Shown piece after piece: positions 34,967-44,419 of a stretch of 64,000 nt of DNA. Source of the stretch: an uncultured Saprospiraceae bacterium (GTDB taxonomy: Bacteria > Bacteroidota > Bacteroidia > Chitinophagales > Saprospiraceae). Position 1 is the first letter of the stretch. Every line of letters begins with the position of its first letter. Position numbers and translations under genes: made by a program. Below the pieces are notes generated by a model. The model was given only the letters and a program-made list of their open reading frames with translations, ran no database searches and had not been told where the DNA came from. Location: positions 1-64,000 of the forward strand of contig CALFWW010000101.1 of assembly GCA_937928575.1 (NCBI GenBank). The letters are read 5' to 3'.

Positions 34967-37453
34967 CTAAAAAGGGAAACGATATCCAGCAACCAATTGG
35001 TTGTTCTTGAATAAGTTTCTTCCTGTCAAATCTACATACAATCTTCCTTTCCCGACAGTGAGGTAAGAACCAATTAAAATATTCGTAGCTCCTCTCAGTT
35101 TTGTATCATTTTCTTGTTCGATTCTCATAGCACCTAATCCTACACCTACATATGGTTTTACAGGACCTAGTTTGTCGATAACAATCGGGTACAATATGTT
35201 AGCAGAAATTCCAAAAGTGTTGTCCGTTCCCACTCCAAAAAATGTTTCTGGCATAAATTCAAAAGATAAATTATCATTGATATTTAAATCATAGTGCCAA
35301 CGCAATCCAAGATTGAAGGTATTACTTCCACCCAGGTTTAATCCTGCGAAACCAGAAGTTCCTTGGTACTTCATTTTTCTGAAAAAGCTTCCTTCTTTCA
35401 AGTCTTCTTGTACTTCAGCGGTATGACTATCATCAATAAATTTTTCATCAAAGTCACGATCTGCTAACTTTTTTCTTTCTTTTCCTTCTTTATTCTCAGT
35501 CTTACTTCTTTTACGTCTTTTCTTTTCGTCCTGAACTCTTTGCTTTTTAGACTTCTTGATTTCCTTCTCCATCTTTTCTATCTGCTTATCTTTGTCATCC
35601 AACTTCTTGTTCATACGCTCTAGAATTTCCAGCATTTGTTCATTCATCTCTTTTTGTTCGTCAGATAAACCACCATAATTGCCTTGATTATTTCTCAAAT
35701 TGTCAATCCTGGAATTGACATCCGTTCCTTTTTTGTCACCTCTTTTAGTGCGCTTGGTCGTTTTACCATTCTCATCAATTTCAATTTCTTCGATGTCCAT
35801 ACGCATTTGATCTTGAAACATCCATGGCATTGGTTGCGGTTGTTGGTTGACACCTTGTAAGATTTCTTCTATCAAGTTTTCAAATTCACCTGGCGTCATT
35901 CTAATCACACTTTGAGAATTATTGTTGGTGATTTCAACTGGTGGGGTAGGAGTCGCTGTCATAGCAACTTTTTCAGCTTCCTTTTTCGCTCTTCTTTTTT
36001 CGCGACGGCTTAATTCTTCAACAACTGCTTCCGCTTCCTCTTTTTCATCCATTAGTTCAGCCGCTTTCTCATCATCATCAGCTGCTAGCGCTTCATCCAA
36101 TTTTGATTCCAACTCAGCGATTCTATCTTCATATTCCGATTTCAATAAAGCAGCTTGTTTGTCATTCTCAGATTGTGCTGCAGAAACTGCTGCCTCTTTT
36201 TCCATGTTCAGCAATTTCTCAGTTTTGGCTTTTCTTCCTAACGATAACAATACACCTGCGCTATAATTCCAACTAGTTTGTATTTGTGATGGCTCATCAA
36301 TTGCATCTAATGGGGTTCCTGATGTTAACATTGCTTTTGCGCCTCCAAATACTTTGAAGCCACGTGCAAATGGGATGGTTACACCGACTCCACCCATTGC
36401 AAAAGGTTTGTCCTCCGCTGCATAAAAGAAAGTAGTTGAATCAGGCAAAGTTCTGCTTTTACCAATGTATGCTCCCTCTTTGATATCGATTTTTCCACCA
36501 CCTAAAATCAAGTATGGAATTAACCCAGTTCCTGCATTTAATTGGGTTCTGACCTCACCACCATAGATGGCGATATCATCTTGTTTTGTTAAGTCATCTT
36601 CCTGCATTCCTTGCCAGTAGAACGCTCGCAATCCAACGTAAGGACCAAAATCAAAACCAGCGCTACCACCAGCATATCTTGTTTCTCTATACGTTAAATC
36701 ATCATCCCATCTGATAAGACCCACGGTTGGTTCGACGGTCAAACTTAACCCTTTGTACCCGTTTGAAAAATTGTTCATATAGGCTTTGTCCAATTCGGTC
36801 ATTTTACCCGGTCTTCTTCCTCCGAGGTATAATTGAAGAGAAGCTAATGCTGACCAGTTTTGCAATTCTTCCAATCCGTAATCAGCGTCTTGAATGTTGT
36901 AAGTCAGTTTATCCTCTGGTGACATCAGGTACTGAATGGTGTTGTAGCGATACGCTGTATTTTTTCCTTCGAGGGATAGCGTCAAACGATCTCCAACACT
37001 CAAAACAATTCCTGCACCGATACTCAAATAAATTTGTTTGTTGGTGTCGAAAGTGTCCAATTGGATAGATTGAATTCCAGTACCAGCAGTGATGTAAGGA
37101 AGTAGTTTTCCTCTGCTAAGATTTAATTTCATTTCGCCTCCCCATCTTGTCATTTCTACATCACGTCCCATGAATAAACTATCCACATAGTTCGGTATTT
37201 CAAATCCAGCAAATGAAGTTTTCTGATCTAATGTTTGCATATAGGATCCTCGTAATTCAAAATTTTGACCAAAGCCAAATCCTAATTTTCCGCCGACCAT
37301 ATAACTGTCTTCAAGTCCTGCACGGTCATCCCACCAGACTCTTTCAGCAGTGGGAGAGATCGTATAACTAATTCCAGATACTTGCGCCAATATTGAATTG
37401 CTATATATAAATAACAATAAAAATACGGATGTTTTGATAATAAAATTTTTCAT
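34967..37453 (-). CDS. Outer-membrane protein with duplicated barrel-like domain and charged coiled-coil linker
   Basis: An 828-residue protein with a signal peptide (1-23). Two related beta-rich domains lie at about 28-212 and 236-406: PTAERVWWDD ... YMVGGKLGFGFG matches PTVGLIRWDD ... YAGGSAGFDFG, and LLPYITAGTG matches LIPYLILGGG. A very charged helical region follows (about 408-500 and 590-665, rich in Glu, Lys and Arg), then a third, different beta-barrel-like end (about 700-828) finishing in FPF, with the C-terminal Phe typical of outer-membrane barrels. I do not know a described family with this order. It probably spans the outer membrane at both ends. Confidence 0.75.
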   Translation of the reverse strand: MKNFIIKTSVFLLLFIYSNSILAQVSGISYTISPTAERVWWDDRAGLEDSYMVGGKLGFGFGQNFELRGSYMQTLDQKTSFAGFEIPNYVDSLFMGRDVEMTRWGGEMKLNLSRGKLLPYITAGTGIQSIQLDTFDTNKQIYLSIGAGIVLSVGDRLTLSLEGKNTAYRYNTIQYLMSPEDKLTYNIQDADYGLEELQNWSALASLQLYLGGRRPGKMTELDKAYMNNFSNGYKGLSLTVEPTVGLIRWDDDLTYRETRYAGGSAGFDFGPYVGLRAFYWQGMQEDDLTKQDDIAIYGGEVRTQLNAGTGLIPYLILGGGKIDIKEGAYIGKSRTLPDSTTFFYAAEDKPFAMGGVGVTIPFARGFKVFGGAKAMLTSGTPLDAIDEPSQIQTSWNYSAGVLLSLGRKAKTEKLLNMEKEAAVSAAQSENDKQAALLKSEYEDRIAELESKLDEALAADDDEKAAELMDEKEEAEAVVEELSRREKRRAKKEAEKVAMTATPTPPVEITNNNSQSVIRMTPGEFENLIEEILQGVNQQPQPMPWMFQDQMRMDIEEIEIDENGKTTKRTKRGDKKGTDVNSRIDNLRNNQGNYGGLSDEQKEMNEQMLEILERMNKKLDDKDKQIEKMEKEIKKSKKQRVQDEKKRRKRSKTENKEGKERKKLADRDFDEKFIDDSHTAEVQEDLKEGSFFRKMKYQGTSGFAGLNLGGSNTFNLGLRWHYDLNINDNLSFEFMPETFFGVGTDNTFGISANILYPIVIDKLGPVKPYVGVGLGAMRIEQENDTKLRGATNILIGSYLTVGKGRLYVDLTGRNLFKNNQLVAGYRFPF

Positions 37454-37818
37454 GTTTTAATTTTAATCCTTATAGTTTTTCAAATATGTATTAATACAAA
37501 ATGAAGTCGTTACTCCATTTGCTTAGTTTAATCTTAGTCTTATATTCTAGATGGGAATTTGTGGTTTAGCCTAAAAAATAGTTCTGTTGCCCTTACATTT
37601 AAAATGCAAAAGAAATACCTTGTTGCTAATTATATCTTCTCATAAGTCCTCGTAGGGTTGAGAATTATCAATGAAGAAATTCTCGAAAACTGATCCAAAC
37701 CTACAACGTATGTCATATTGATTTGTTAGCAAAAATCGTATGTTTTTTGTTGAATAATCGGATTTACACAGGAAAAAGTTTTGGCGTAATGAGTTGTAAG
37801 TGATTGACTTCGAATTAC
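37454..37818 (+). other. 365-bp gap, nothing recognised
   Basis: It is AT-rich and lies between the galK stop and the start of the outer-membrane protein gene, both on the minus strand. I see no terminator, promoter consensus or open frame worth noting. Confidence 0.5.
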
Positions 37819-38961
37819 TTATAGATTATCATAAGTTATGTGATCTACTCCTTTCCCGATATTTACAGGAATGACATTGGCTTCAAGACCTGTTTTTTGT
37901 TTGTAAAATGCGGTGATGACTTCAATTTTATTTTGTGCAGTTTCCTTCTCCAACAGATTGATGGTGCATCCACCAAAACCTCCACCCATCATACGCGCAC
38001 CGAGTACATTATTTTGCTTTGCAAGTGCAACCAATAAATCTGTTTCGTCACAACTTACTTGGAATTGTTTACTTAATCCCTCATGAGTTTCGTACAATGC
38101 TTTCCCAATTGCTGTCACATTTAACTCGATCAATTTGGCAGCACAATATTTGACTCTCTGAAATTCTTCGACAACGTAAATACCTTGTTGATGCTCATTG
38201 GCGGTTAATTGTTCTTTCACCTCATCTACCATATGGTGTTTCACATTTTGCCAAGAAGGAATGTTCTCGTATCGGTCTTGAATGGCACGGATAATCTTTT
38301 CACAAGTACGACGACGGTCATTATAAGGAGTGCCGATTAATTCATGTTTGATGTTGGAGTTGATTAAATACAAGGCATGCTTTCTAAGTTTCAGGTCAAC
38401 ATACTGATGCGTCTCATTTTTGCAATCCAATAAAATGGCTTTGTCTTTCATGCCAAACATGACAGCATATTGATCCATTAACCCACAATTGACACCAATC
38501 GCGTGTTCAACTTGTTGAGCAAACTTCGCGATTTCAAGTCGGGTCATTCCCCATTCATTCAACTCATTGAGTCCATATAGGTACCCACAACATAATGCAG
38601 CCGAAGAAGAGATGCCTGCACCTACTGGTAAGTTTGAAATAATTTTGCAGGAAACAGATTGGTGCCACATTTCCTTTTCCTTCATTAATTGATGAATAGC
38701 TTCGAAGTAAGCTGCCCACCCACTTGTTTGTTTCGAACCGTCAATTTCAATCGTCTCTCCAAAATCTATGGATTGAATCGAGGTTGGGTTTGCTTCTTTT
38801 TTAGTGAAGCCCAAATAAATGGCTTTATCGATGGCAGCAGGTAAAACGAACCCATCATTGTAGTCGATATGTTCGCCAATAATATTGATACGACCTGGAG
38901 CACTGACGATCAAGTGGGTATCTTTGAAATGACTTTTTAGCTTTTCCTTGATGGCATTCAT
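37819..38961 (-). CDS. galK: Galactokinase
   Basis: A GHMP kinase converting galactose and ATP to galactose 1-phosphate. 380 residues from the ATG at 38961 (MNAIKEKLKSHF); the longer frame adds 12 hydrophobic residues not seen in the family. Motifs: APGRINIIGEHIDYNDGFVL (galactokinase signature), VGAGISSSAALCCG (ATP loop) and GARMMGGGFGGCTINLL (GHMP motif 3). GLMDQYAVMFG carries the catalytic Asp. No galT or galE is nearby, so the Leloir pathway is encoded elsewhere or the substrate is another sugar. Confidence 0.93.
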   Translation of the reverse strand: MNAIKEKLKSHFKDTHLIVSAPGRINIIGEHIDYNDGFVLPAAIDKAIYLGFTKKEANPTSIQSIDFGETIEIDGSKQTSGWAAYFEAIHQLMKEKEMWHQSVSCKIISNLPVGAGISSSAALCCGYLYGLNELNEWGMTRLEIAKFAQQVEHAIGVNCGLMDQYAVMFGMKDKAILLDCKNETHQYVDLKLRKHALYLINSNIKHELIGTPYNDRRRTCEKIIRAIQDRYENIPSWQNVKHHMVDEVKEQLTANEHQQGIYVVEEFQRVKYCAAKLIELNVTAIGKALYETHEGLSKQFQVSCDETDLLVALAKQNNVLGARMMGGGFGGCTINLLEKETAQNKIEVITAFYKQKTGLEANVIPVNIGKGVDHITYDNL

Positions 38962-39093
38962 GGGCATGAAGATAAGCAAAAAGGGGTGGGTGTTCAAAAA
39001 TATAACTTCTGCGTTTTGAGCATTTGAATACCTAGCTTATGAGCATTTCGGTTATGGCACTTTACTTGAAGTATTGTGAGTAAAATATACTTT

Positions 39094-39696
39094 ATGAGAT
39101 CACTTTTAATGGCTTTTTTGATGGTTTTATGTGTAGGTTCCTGCAGTGATAGCGCTTCTACAGAGAAAGCACCAGAGCAGGTGTTGTCATTGGAAGAACA
39201 GATTGATCTAAAAAAGAAAACAGAATTGGCATCCGGAATTATCAATGACATAGTGATTCTAGATCACGTATTTGGGATGACCAAGAAAGAAGTGTATCAA
39301 CATAAAAATAAATTATTTAAGAAAAAGAAGATATACGGGATTTATAAAACAAAAAACACCCGTATTTTTGCATATGACTTAAAGACCGAGCATTTTGATA
39401 AACTCACATTATATTTCGATGCTTATTTTCACAATGATGAAATGTATCGGATGGAATGTATTCCCAAATTGAAAAAGAATGAGGATTTAAAGAAAGTCCA
39501 ATCTGACTTGGTTGATTTGTATGAAATAAAATATGGGGCCGCACATTTTGAAATTCCTCAAGATACCGTAAAGAATTTTTATTCCAACTTATGGATTAAC
39601 GGAAATCAGGCAATTGAGATTGAACGAAATGAGGAAGAGGTGATTATTTCTTATACCGATTTGAATCGCCAATTGAAGAAGTTGAATGACATATAA
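39094..39696 (+). CDS. Lipoprotein of unknown function
   Basis: 200 residues from the ATG at 39094, which starts a lipoprotein signal (MRSLLMAFLMVLCVGSC, lipobox Cys17). The GTG at 39076 would add six residues. The mature part is charged with mixed alpha/beta character (VFGMTKKEVYQHKNKLFKKK, KLTLYFDAYFHNDEMYRMEC). The DHVFGMTKKEVYQH region recalls SmpA/OmlA-like lipoprotein folds, but I cannot confirm this. Divergent from galK. Confidence 0.7.
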   Translation: MRSLLMAFLMVLCVGSCSDSASTEKAPEQVLSLEEQIDLKKKTELASGIINDIVILDHVFGMTKKEVYQHKNKLFKKKKIYGIYKTKNTRIFAYDLKTEHFDKLTLYFDAYFHNDEMYRMECIPKLKKNEDLKKVQSDLVDLYEIKYGAAHFEIPQDTVKNFYSNLWINGNQAIEIERNEEEVIISYTDLNRQLKKLNDI

Positions 39697-39736
39697 GTTG
39701 TTTTTTAAAAAAGAAATTATTTTGTTAGATACTCGC

Positions 39737-40822
39737 TTATTTCAACCCATCCAAAAACTCCAATTCCACATCCACTCGTTTTAATAACTCTTTGGAAGAG
39801 CCGACTACTTTTTTAATAAAGTTGGTTCCTTTTTTTGTGTTGACCTCAAAACTTTCATAGCCTTCAATAACTTCATTCAATTGTTGCTTTACGGTCTCCA
39901 TACTTTTCTTGGCGTATGGGATGGTCCATTTTTTGGATTTAAATCTTTTGTTTTTAGCCGCAATGTATTCGTTGAATAAGCCAACAGCGGCTTTGTTTTT
40001 TTGATTCAAATTGTTGAGTAATTCTGGTTGACTATTTAAATCATAGTTGCCTAAGTTATTAGTCCTATGTTTTCTCCATTTACTGATCAAACGAATACCA
40101 TCACCCAAAGCAATAGAGCGATCGAGTTCATCCTGCATTCTTTCTTTTTCTCCTTTTTTAAGGTGTGCATCAATTAATGCTTTGTAGTCAAAAGTAGTGG
40201 ATGATTTTGTAGATGAATTGTTGGATTCAAAAGTTTTATAGCTAATTGGATGATCCGACAATTGCCAGATCGGGTCAAATGGCATGTGTGTTTTAATCAT
40301 TTCCTCTGGAGCCGTATTGTACCATTGTGGGAAATACTTTTTTACAAACTTTTTTCCATCCTTTACATAACCTGCTGCCCAAGTTGGGTCAAATAATTTC
40401 CATGCGCCATCCACTTTGACAGCATTCCAACGGTGACTAAGTTTGGTGGCGACTCGTCCTTTTCGTTTCACATATCCACCGACCATGTAAGATTCATATC
40501 CCAATTCTTGCATCATCGAATGGAAGAGTAACGAGTAATCTTCACAAACTCCTTTTTTGCGTTTCAGCAATGTCTCGAGTAAATATTCCTGATAAGCTTC
40601 TGGACTTTTGAAACTTTTTCTTTTGCTAGTAGCATTTCCCGAACTGATTTGATCGCGTTTGGCGACATCATATCTGATATTGTCGGTGATCCATGAGAAG
40701 ATCGATTGGATAGGATCATCCTGAATGTCAATTTTCTTTATGGTTTCTTTAACCACTGTGGATTGGGCAAAAGTAAATTGGGGGAGGAGGAAGAAAAGTA
40801 GCAGTAGTTTTTTCATCTTCAA
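39737..40822 (-). CDS. Exported transglutaminase-like protein
   Basis: A 361-residue protein with a signal peptide (ending TFA-Q at about 20). A transglutaminase-like (cysteine protease fold) domain covers about 30-160: Cys93 in KKGVCEDYSLLFHSMM, His130 in SHRWNAVKV and Asp145 in WKLFDPTW make the expected triad. In bacteria such domains usually act as peptidases or in protein cross-linking. The C-terminal 160 residues are helical and charged, without a known domain. It is convergent with the lipoprotein gene. Confidence 0.85.
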   Translation of the reverse strand: MKMKKLLLLFFLLPQFTFAQSTVVKETIKKIDIQDDPIQSIFSWITDNIRYDVAKRDQISSGNATSKRKSFKSPEAYQEYLLETLLKRKKGVCEDYSLLFHSMMQELGYESYMVGGYVKRKGRVATKLSHRWNAVKVDGAWKLFDPTWAAGYVKDGKKFVKKYFPQWYNTAPEEMIKTHMPFDPIWQLSDHPISYKTFESNNSSTKSSTTFDYKALIDAHLKKGEKERMQDELDRSIALGDGIRLISKWRKHRTNNLGNYDLNSQPELLNNLNQKNKAAVGLFNEYIAAKNKRFKSKKWTIPYAKKSMETVKQQLNEVIEGYESFEVNTKKGTNFIKKVVGSSKELLKRVDVELEFLDGLK

Positions 40823-41087
40823 TTTGGATGGTTTGGAGTGAAGATAACGAAAATGTGGGATTGTTTATTATTAATTTGATGTGTTTTTACAAATGTATTG
40901 TTAAGCAAAAGTCGAAACTTTCATGAGTTAAAAGCAATTTAGAATGCAACAACAAATAGAGAATAAAACAAGTATTGTGGAAATATTTAGATGGTAAGGT
41001 ACAACTAGGATGCAAGGGAGCTAAACGGAAAAACACGTTGAAAAGTAGTTTGTTTGATTCGTGTTGGCTATAAACATCTCTTACAAC
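40823..41087 (-). other. Gap between tRNA-Arg and the transglutaminase gene, nothing recognised
   Basis: About 265 bp beyond the tRNA terminator. AT-rich; no clear promoter or open frame on either strand that I would support. Confidence 0.5.
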
Positions 41088-41117
41088 AAAAAAACTCACC
41101 AACAAGCAGTGAGTTTT
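41088..41117 (-). terminator. Terminator of tRNA-Arg
   Basis: On the minus strand AAAACTCAC pairs with GTGAGTTTT across a nine-base loop, and T residues follow. It begins 7 bp after the tRNA. Confidence 0.8.
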
Positions 41118-41123
41118 ATCTAG

Positions 41124-41195
41124 TGATCCCGCCAGGAATCGAACCTGGATCCTAAGCTCCGGAAACTTATATACTATCCGTTGTACGACGGGACC
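41124..41195 (-). tRNA. tRNA-Arg (anticodon CCG)
   Basis: The reverse complement folds into a full cloverleaf: acceptor GGTCCCG with CGGGATC (one G-T pair), D arm GTAC with GTAT, anticodon stem TAAGT with GCTTA around loop TTCCGGA, and T arm CCAGG-TTCGATT-CCTGG. The discriminator base is A; CCA is not encoded. Anticodon CCG reads CGG, a rare codon in AT-rich genomes. Confidence 0.95.
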
Positions 41196-41221
41196 ATATT
41201 ACAAAGGTAAAATCTTTTGAT

Positions 41222-42463
41222 TTAAACACTTACTTTTTTGCGACCTCTTTGAAAAACAAAAATGAAAACCAGTGCAGCACTGATGATAAAGAGGGAACCA
41301 GCCATTAAAGGATAATTTTCATCCAAAGTATTCAAATAACCGGCAAATAAAGGTGGGATGGCGGCTCCGAGCGCTAACATGGATTGGTGAATCCCCAATA
41401 CTTCTCCTTGTTTGGCAGCGCTGGCTTGATTGGAAATGACCGTTGTCATATTTGGGGAGGTCAAACCATAGGCGATGGCGATGCACGGATTGATGAGATA
41501 AAACCAGCGATCATTGTCAGGGATCAATATGATAAATATGCCGACACCGACTGCCATAATGGAGTACTTTAATATTTTTTCTGGTGCGACTTTTCCGCTC
41601 ATTCTTCTGACAATTAAACCTTGTGTGAGCGCCAACCACAATCCAATCCACCCGTATAAAAAGCCAATATTTTTTTCCGTGTAATCAAATTTCTGCAATA
41701 ATAAGACGGAGAAAAACTGCGTATAAAATGCAAATCCTAATGCTAATAACAATACAACCACAAATATCACTCTTAAGTTAGGTGTTTGAAAAGAAGTTGC
41801 AATATTTTTGATACCACTGAAGATGGAAATTTTCTCATTCCGTTTTTCTTTTAGTGTTTCTGGAAAGATAAAATAAATCAACAATAGATTGATGGTAGCT
41901 AAAATGGCGGTAAACCAAAATGGGGTAGAATGGTCAAACCAAGAAACCACAGAGCTATCCGCCAAAACACCACCAATAGCAGGTCCCAAAATAAACCCAA
42001 TACCAAAGGCTGCTCCAACTAAACCAAAATTTTTCGCTTTACTTGCATCATCGCTGATATCAGCAATGGCCGATTTGACAACCGAAATATTACCACCCAT
42101 AAATCCAGGTAGTAATCGAGCAAAAAATAATAGGTATATATTTTTAATCACAATCGCATAACCAAACAATAAATACCCGATTACAGAACCAATAATCGAA
42201 ATTTGTAACACCGGTTTGCGTCCATGTCGATCCGATAGCGCTCCTAAAATAGGGGCTCCAAAAAATTGCATCAAGGGATAACAGGAAATCAAAAAACCGT
42301 AAAGCAATGAGCGTGCATCTTCTGGAAAACTAGGTTCGAAAAAACTGGTATTGCCCTCAAAAAATAGAGATGGAATGACAGGAATGATAATCGTGATCCC
42401 CAGCATGTCAATAAAGACGGTGAGTATGATTATGAAAAGAGGGGATCGTTTTTGTTCATTCAT
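41222..42463 (-). CDS. MFS efflux transporter, TetA-like (DHA1 type)
   Basis: A 413-residue protein with twelve predicted membrane segments. The antiporter motif between helices 2 and 3 is GALSDRHGRKPVL (about 77-89), and LPGFMGGNISVVKSAIADI (about 118-136) is the TetA/TCR-type motif in helices 4-5. GFILGPAIGGVLAD is the motif C region of drug:H+ antiporters. It likely exports a small hydrophobic compound; the substrate cannot be told. Its start is near the tRNA only by location; the terminator of the tRNA is not shared. Confidence 0.88.
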   Translation of the reverse strand: MNEQKRSPLFIIILTVFIDMLGITIIIPVIPSLFFEGNTSFFEPSFPEDARSLLYGFLISCYPLMQFFGAPILGALSDRHGRKPVLQISIIGSVIGYLLFGYAIVIKNIYLLFFARLLPGFMGGNISVVKSAIADISDDASKAKNFGLVGAAFGIGFILGPAIGGVLADSSVVSWFDHSTPFWFTAILATINLLLIYFIFPETLKEKRNEKISIFSGIKNIATSFQTPNLRVIFVVVLLLALGFAFYTQFFSVLLLQKFDYTEKNIGFLYGWIGLWLALTQGLIVRRMSGKVAPEKILKYSIMAVGVGIFIILIPDNDRWFYLINPCIAIAYGLTSPNMTTVISNQASAAKQGEVLGIHQSMLALGAAIPPLFAGYLNTLDENYPLMAGSLFIISAALVFIFVFQRGRKKVSV

Positions 42464-42782
42464 GCGGCGCTAATGTAATACAAATTGAACTTTAAAAGGT
42501 TAGGGTGTTCAAAATACTGAATCATTGATGTGTAACTTTTGCTACTTTGAATTTTGCTTGAAACCTATGACCCCAAAGTGGTTCAAGCATATAACTTGGG
42601 GCATTCACCCCAAGTATTTCACGAATACTCGTCCAGCCCTGTAGGCCTGTCGGGCTGTTCGCCAGAACAGACAGGGGCTAGTAGATTTTCACAACAATTT
42701 ATTTACTAACATAAGTAACTACAAAAAAAGGCTGCACCCCATTTCAGAGTGCAGCCTTTTTTATATAAATCAGCAATTATTA
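42464..42782 (+). other. 319-bp gap with GC-rich palindromic segment and terminator
   Basis: A short inverted motif (ACTTGGGGCATTCACCCCAAGT) lies near 42594-42615. A GC-rich segment near 42627-42680 (CAGCCCTGTAGGCCTGTCGG, then CAGACAGGGGCT) recalls the core of the 188-bp element and may be a fragment of a related repeat. The terminator at 42724-42762 ends the gap. Confidence 0.5.
42724..42762. terminator. Bidirectional terminator
   Basis: AAAAAAGGCTGCAC pairs with GTGCAGCCTTTTTT. It serves the minus-strand exported protein gene ending at 42783 and would also stop plus-strand transcripts. Confidence 0.88.
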
Positions 42783-43493
42783 TTAATTACATTCTTTTGC
42801 GTGCTTGAAAACTGCTTCTTCAAAATCTGACCACTTTGATTTCAAATCTTTAACTGCTTTACACTTTCCAAAAAGGCCACTAGCTTCATCCTTGTAATTT
42901 TTCTTTTCCAATTTGAAAGCAGGGCTTTTTCCTTTTTGTACAAAGTAAGACTTTGCGATCCCACCTGCAACTTTTAATCCACCAACACCAAGGCTAGCCG
43001 TTTCTTTTGCATAAGGATCGAAGTATACTTTCAAATTTTCTTCAAAAGAAGGATTTACTAATTGCATCAAAAGTGTCATCGTTTTTTTCTTGATTTTCAC
43101 TTCTGCTTGCTCGAAATAAGCGTATCCATCTTTGATTTTTTCGCTATCTAATTCGTTGTCGGCACCCCATTGCCTAGGATCATTCATAAAATCCAAAGCT
43201 TTACCCATTTTGTCCCAACCTGAAGGTGGTAAATACATGTGCTTAATGTCTTTTGGTTCGTACGTAGTTTTCTTTTTGCTTCCAGTTTTCTTAATAGTAA
43301 CTTCCTCAATATTTCCTTTTTTGCGGTCCAAATCCCAAAGCACTCCTTCTACTGTTTCACCATTATTTAAAGTGATGTAAGAAGTTTTTTTCTTGGAAAA
43401 AGTAAATGCTCCTTGAAGGAATTTTTGTGCCATTGCAACATTCGCTGTTAAGAAAATAACTACAAATGCCATTACTAACTTTTCAAATTTCAT
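42783..43493 (-). CDS. Exported protein of unknown function
   Basis: 236 residues from the ATG at 43493, giving a clean signal peptide (MKFEKLVMAFVVIFLTANVAMA). The longer frame adds 18 improbable residues. The mature protein alternates strands and lysine-rich turns: YITLNNGETVEGVLWDLDRK (probably a small beta barrel) and TTYEPKDIKHMYLPPSGW. A helix with LFGKCKAVKDLKSKW follows near the C-terminus. No family recognised. A candidate -7 word (TAAATTTG on the minus strand) is at 43549-43556. Confidence 0.7.
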   Translation of the reverse strand: MKFEKLVMAFVVIFLTANVAMAQKFLQGAFTFSKKKTSYITLNNGETVEGVLWDLDRKKGNIEEVTIKKTGSKKKTTYEPKDIKHMYLPPSGWDKMGKALDFMNDPRQWGADNELDSEKIKDGYAYFEQAEVKIKKKTMTLLMQLVNPSFEENLKVYFDPYAKETASLGVGGLKVAGGIAKSYFVQKGKSPAFKLEKKNYKDEASGLFGKCKAVKDLKSKWSDFEEAVFKHAKECN

Positions 43494-43641
43494 AAATCTA
43501 TTTTTATTCGAAGGTTTGGTAAAAAAAATATGTTTTAAATTGATCAACCAAATTTAAGGAAAACTGCTGCACTTTTCCGTTTGATTATCTAACTTCGGTC
43601 GTATTATAAGACTTATTTAACACTACAATTGAATTTTACAA

Positions 43642-44415
43642 ATGAGATTTAAGTTTTTTAGAAAGGAATTGATATTTATCATTTTCATATTCACTATTTG
43701 TAATAAGTCCAGTTTTGCACAAACTATAGATAAAAATACCACGTTTTGGGGGGCAGTCGTACCTGCTTTTCGAATTGCTGACCAGGTAGTCATAAAAAAT
43801 GAATTCCATTGGAGAACCAGTGATTTTGTACAAGAATGGATGCAATTTATTATCCGACCGAGCATTACGTATACACCGATAAAGGGACTTAGTTTGACAG
43901 CTGGTTACACCTACGCCAATAATCATCCTTATCATGGATTTAGTGGACCTATCGCATTTCCTGAGAGCAATATTTGGGAACAAGTTGCGCTGACAAGTAA
44001 GTATGGGAAAGTAAAAGTGATCAATCAGTTTCGAATGGAACATAGATGGATTGGAATTGTCAACAATATAAATACGGAGAATCCTTTTATTGATGGAAAT
44101 AATTTTGTCAACCGATTTAGGTATCGTTTAATTGGAAATGTACCTATATTTAAGTTAAATGAAATTCCTGTCAGTCTCACTGTATTTAATGAAACAATGA
44201 TTTTGTTGAGCGATAATTTTCGTGTAAATAATGTTAATCAAAATTGGACAGTAGGGTTGATTAATTTTCATTTACCCCGAAAGAGTAAGATCAGTGTTGG
44301 CATCCAAAATCAATATATCATCAGAGATGGTGGTGATCGGATTTCCAATACTGCGATGTGGTTGGCATTATCAAAAGAATTTGATTTAAGAAAAAAAGAA
44401 ATAACTATAAATTAA
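43642..44415 (+). CDS. DUF2490 family outer-membrane beta-barrel-like protein
   Basis: A 257-residue exported protein. After a signal peptide ending SSFA-Q (about 26), the sequence shows the DUF2490 pattern: NEFHWRTSDFVQEWMQFIIR, then SLTAGYTYANNHPY and NQFRMEHRWIG, with alternating strands through to the end. Members are predicted 10- to 12-stranded outer-membrane barrels of unknown function. The OsmC gene begins 4 bp after its stop, so the two are probably co-transcribed. Confidence 0.85.
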   Translation: MRFKFFRKELIFIIFIFTICNKSSFAQTIDKNTTFWGAVVPAFRIADQVVIKNEFHWRTSDFVQEWMQFIIRPSITYTPIKGLSLTAGYTYANNHPYHGFSGPIAFPESNIWEQVALTSKYGKVKVINQFRMEHRWIGIVNNINTENPFIDGNNFVNRFRYRLIGNVPIFKLNEIPVSLTVFNETMILLSDNFRVNNVNQNWTVGLINFHLPRKSKISVGIQNQYIIRDGGDRISNTAMWLALSKEFDLRKKEITIN

Positions 44416-44419
44416 AATT

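Noticed and set aside
35922-36266. Serine-rich frame opposite the outer-membrane protein gene
   Set aside because: It is the shadow of the charged coiled-coil coding region on the other strand.
41222-42463. tRNA-associated integrated element at tRNA-Arg
   Set aside because: The MFS gene beside the tRNA is ordinary chromosomal sequence. No integrase and no duplicated tRNA end were seen.
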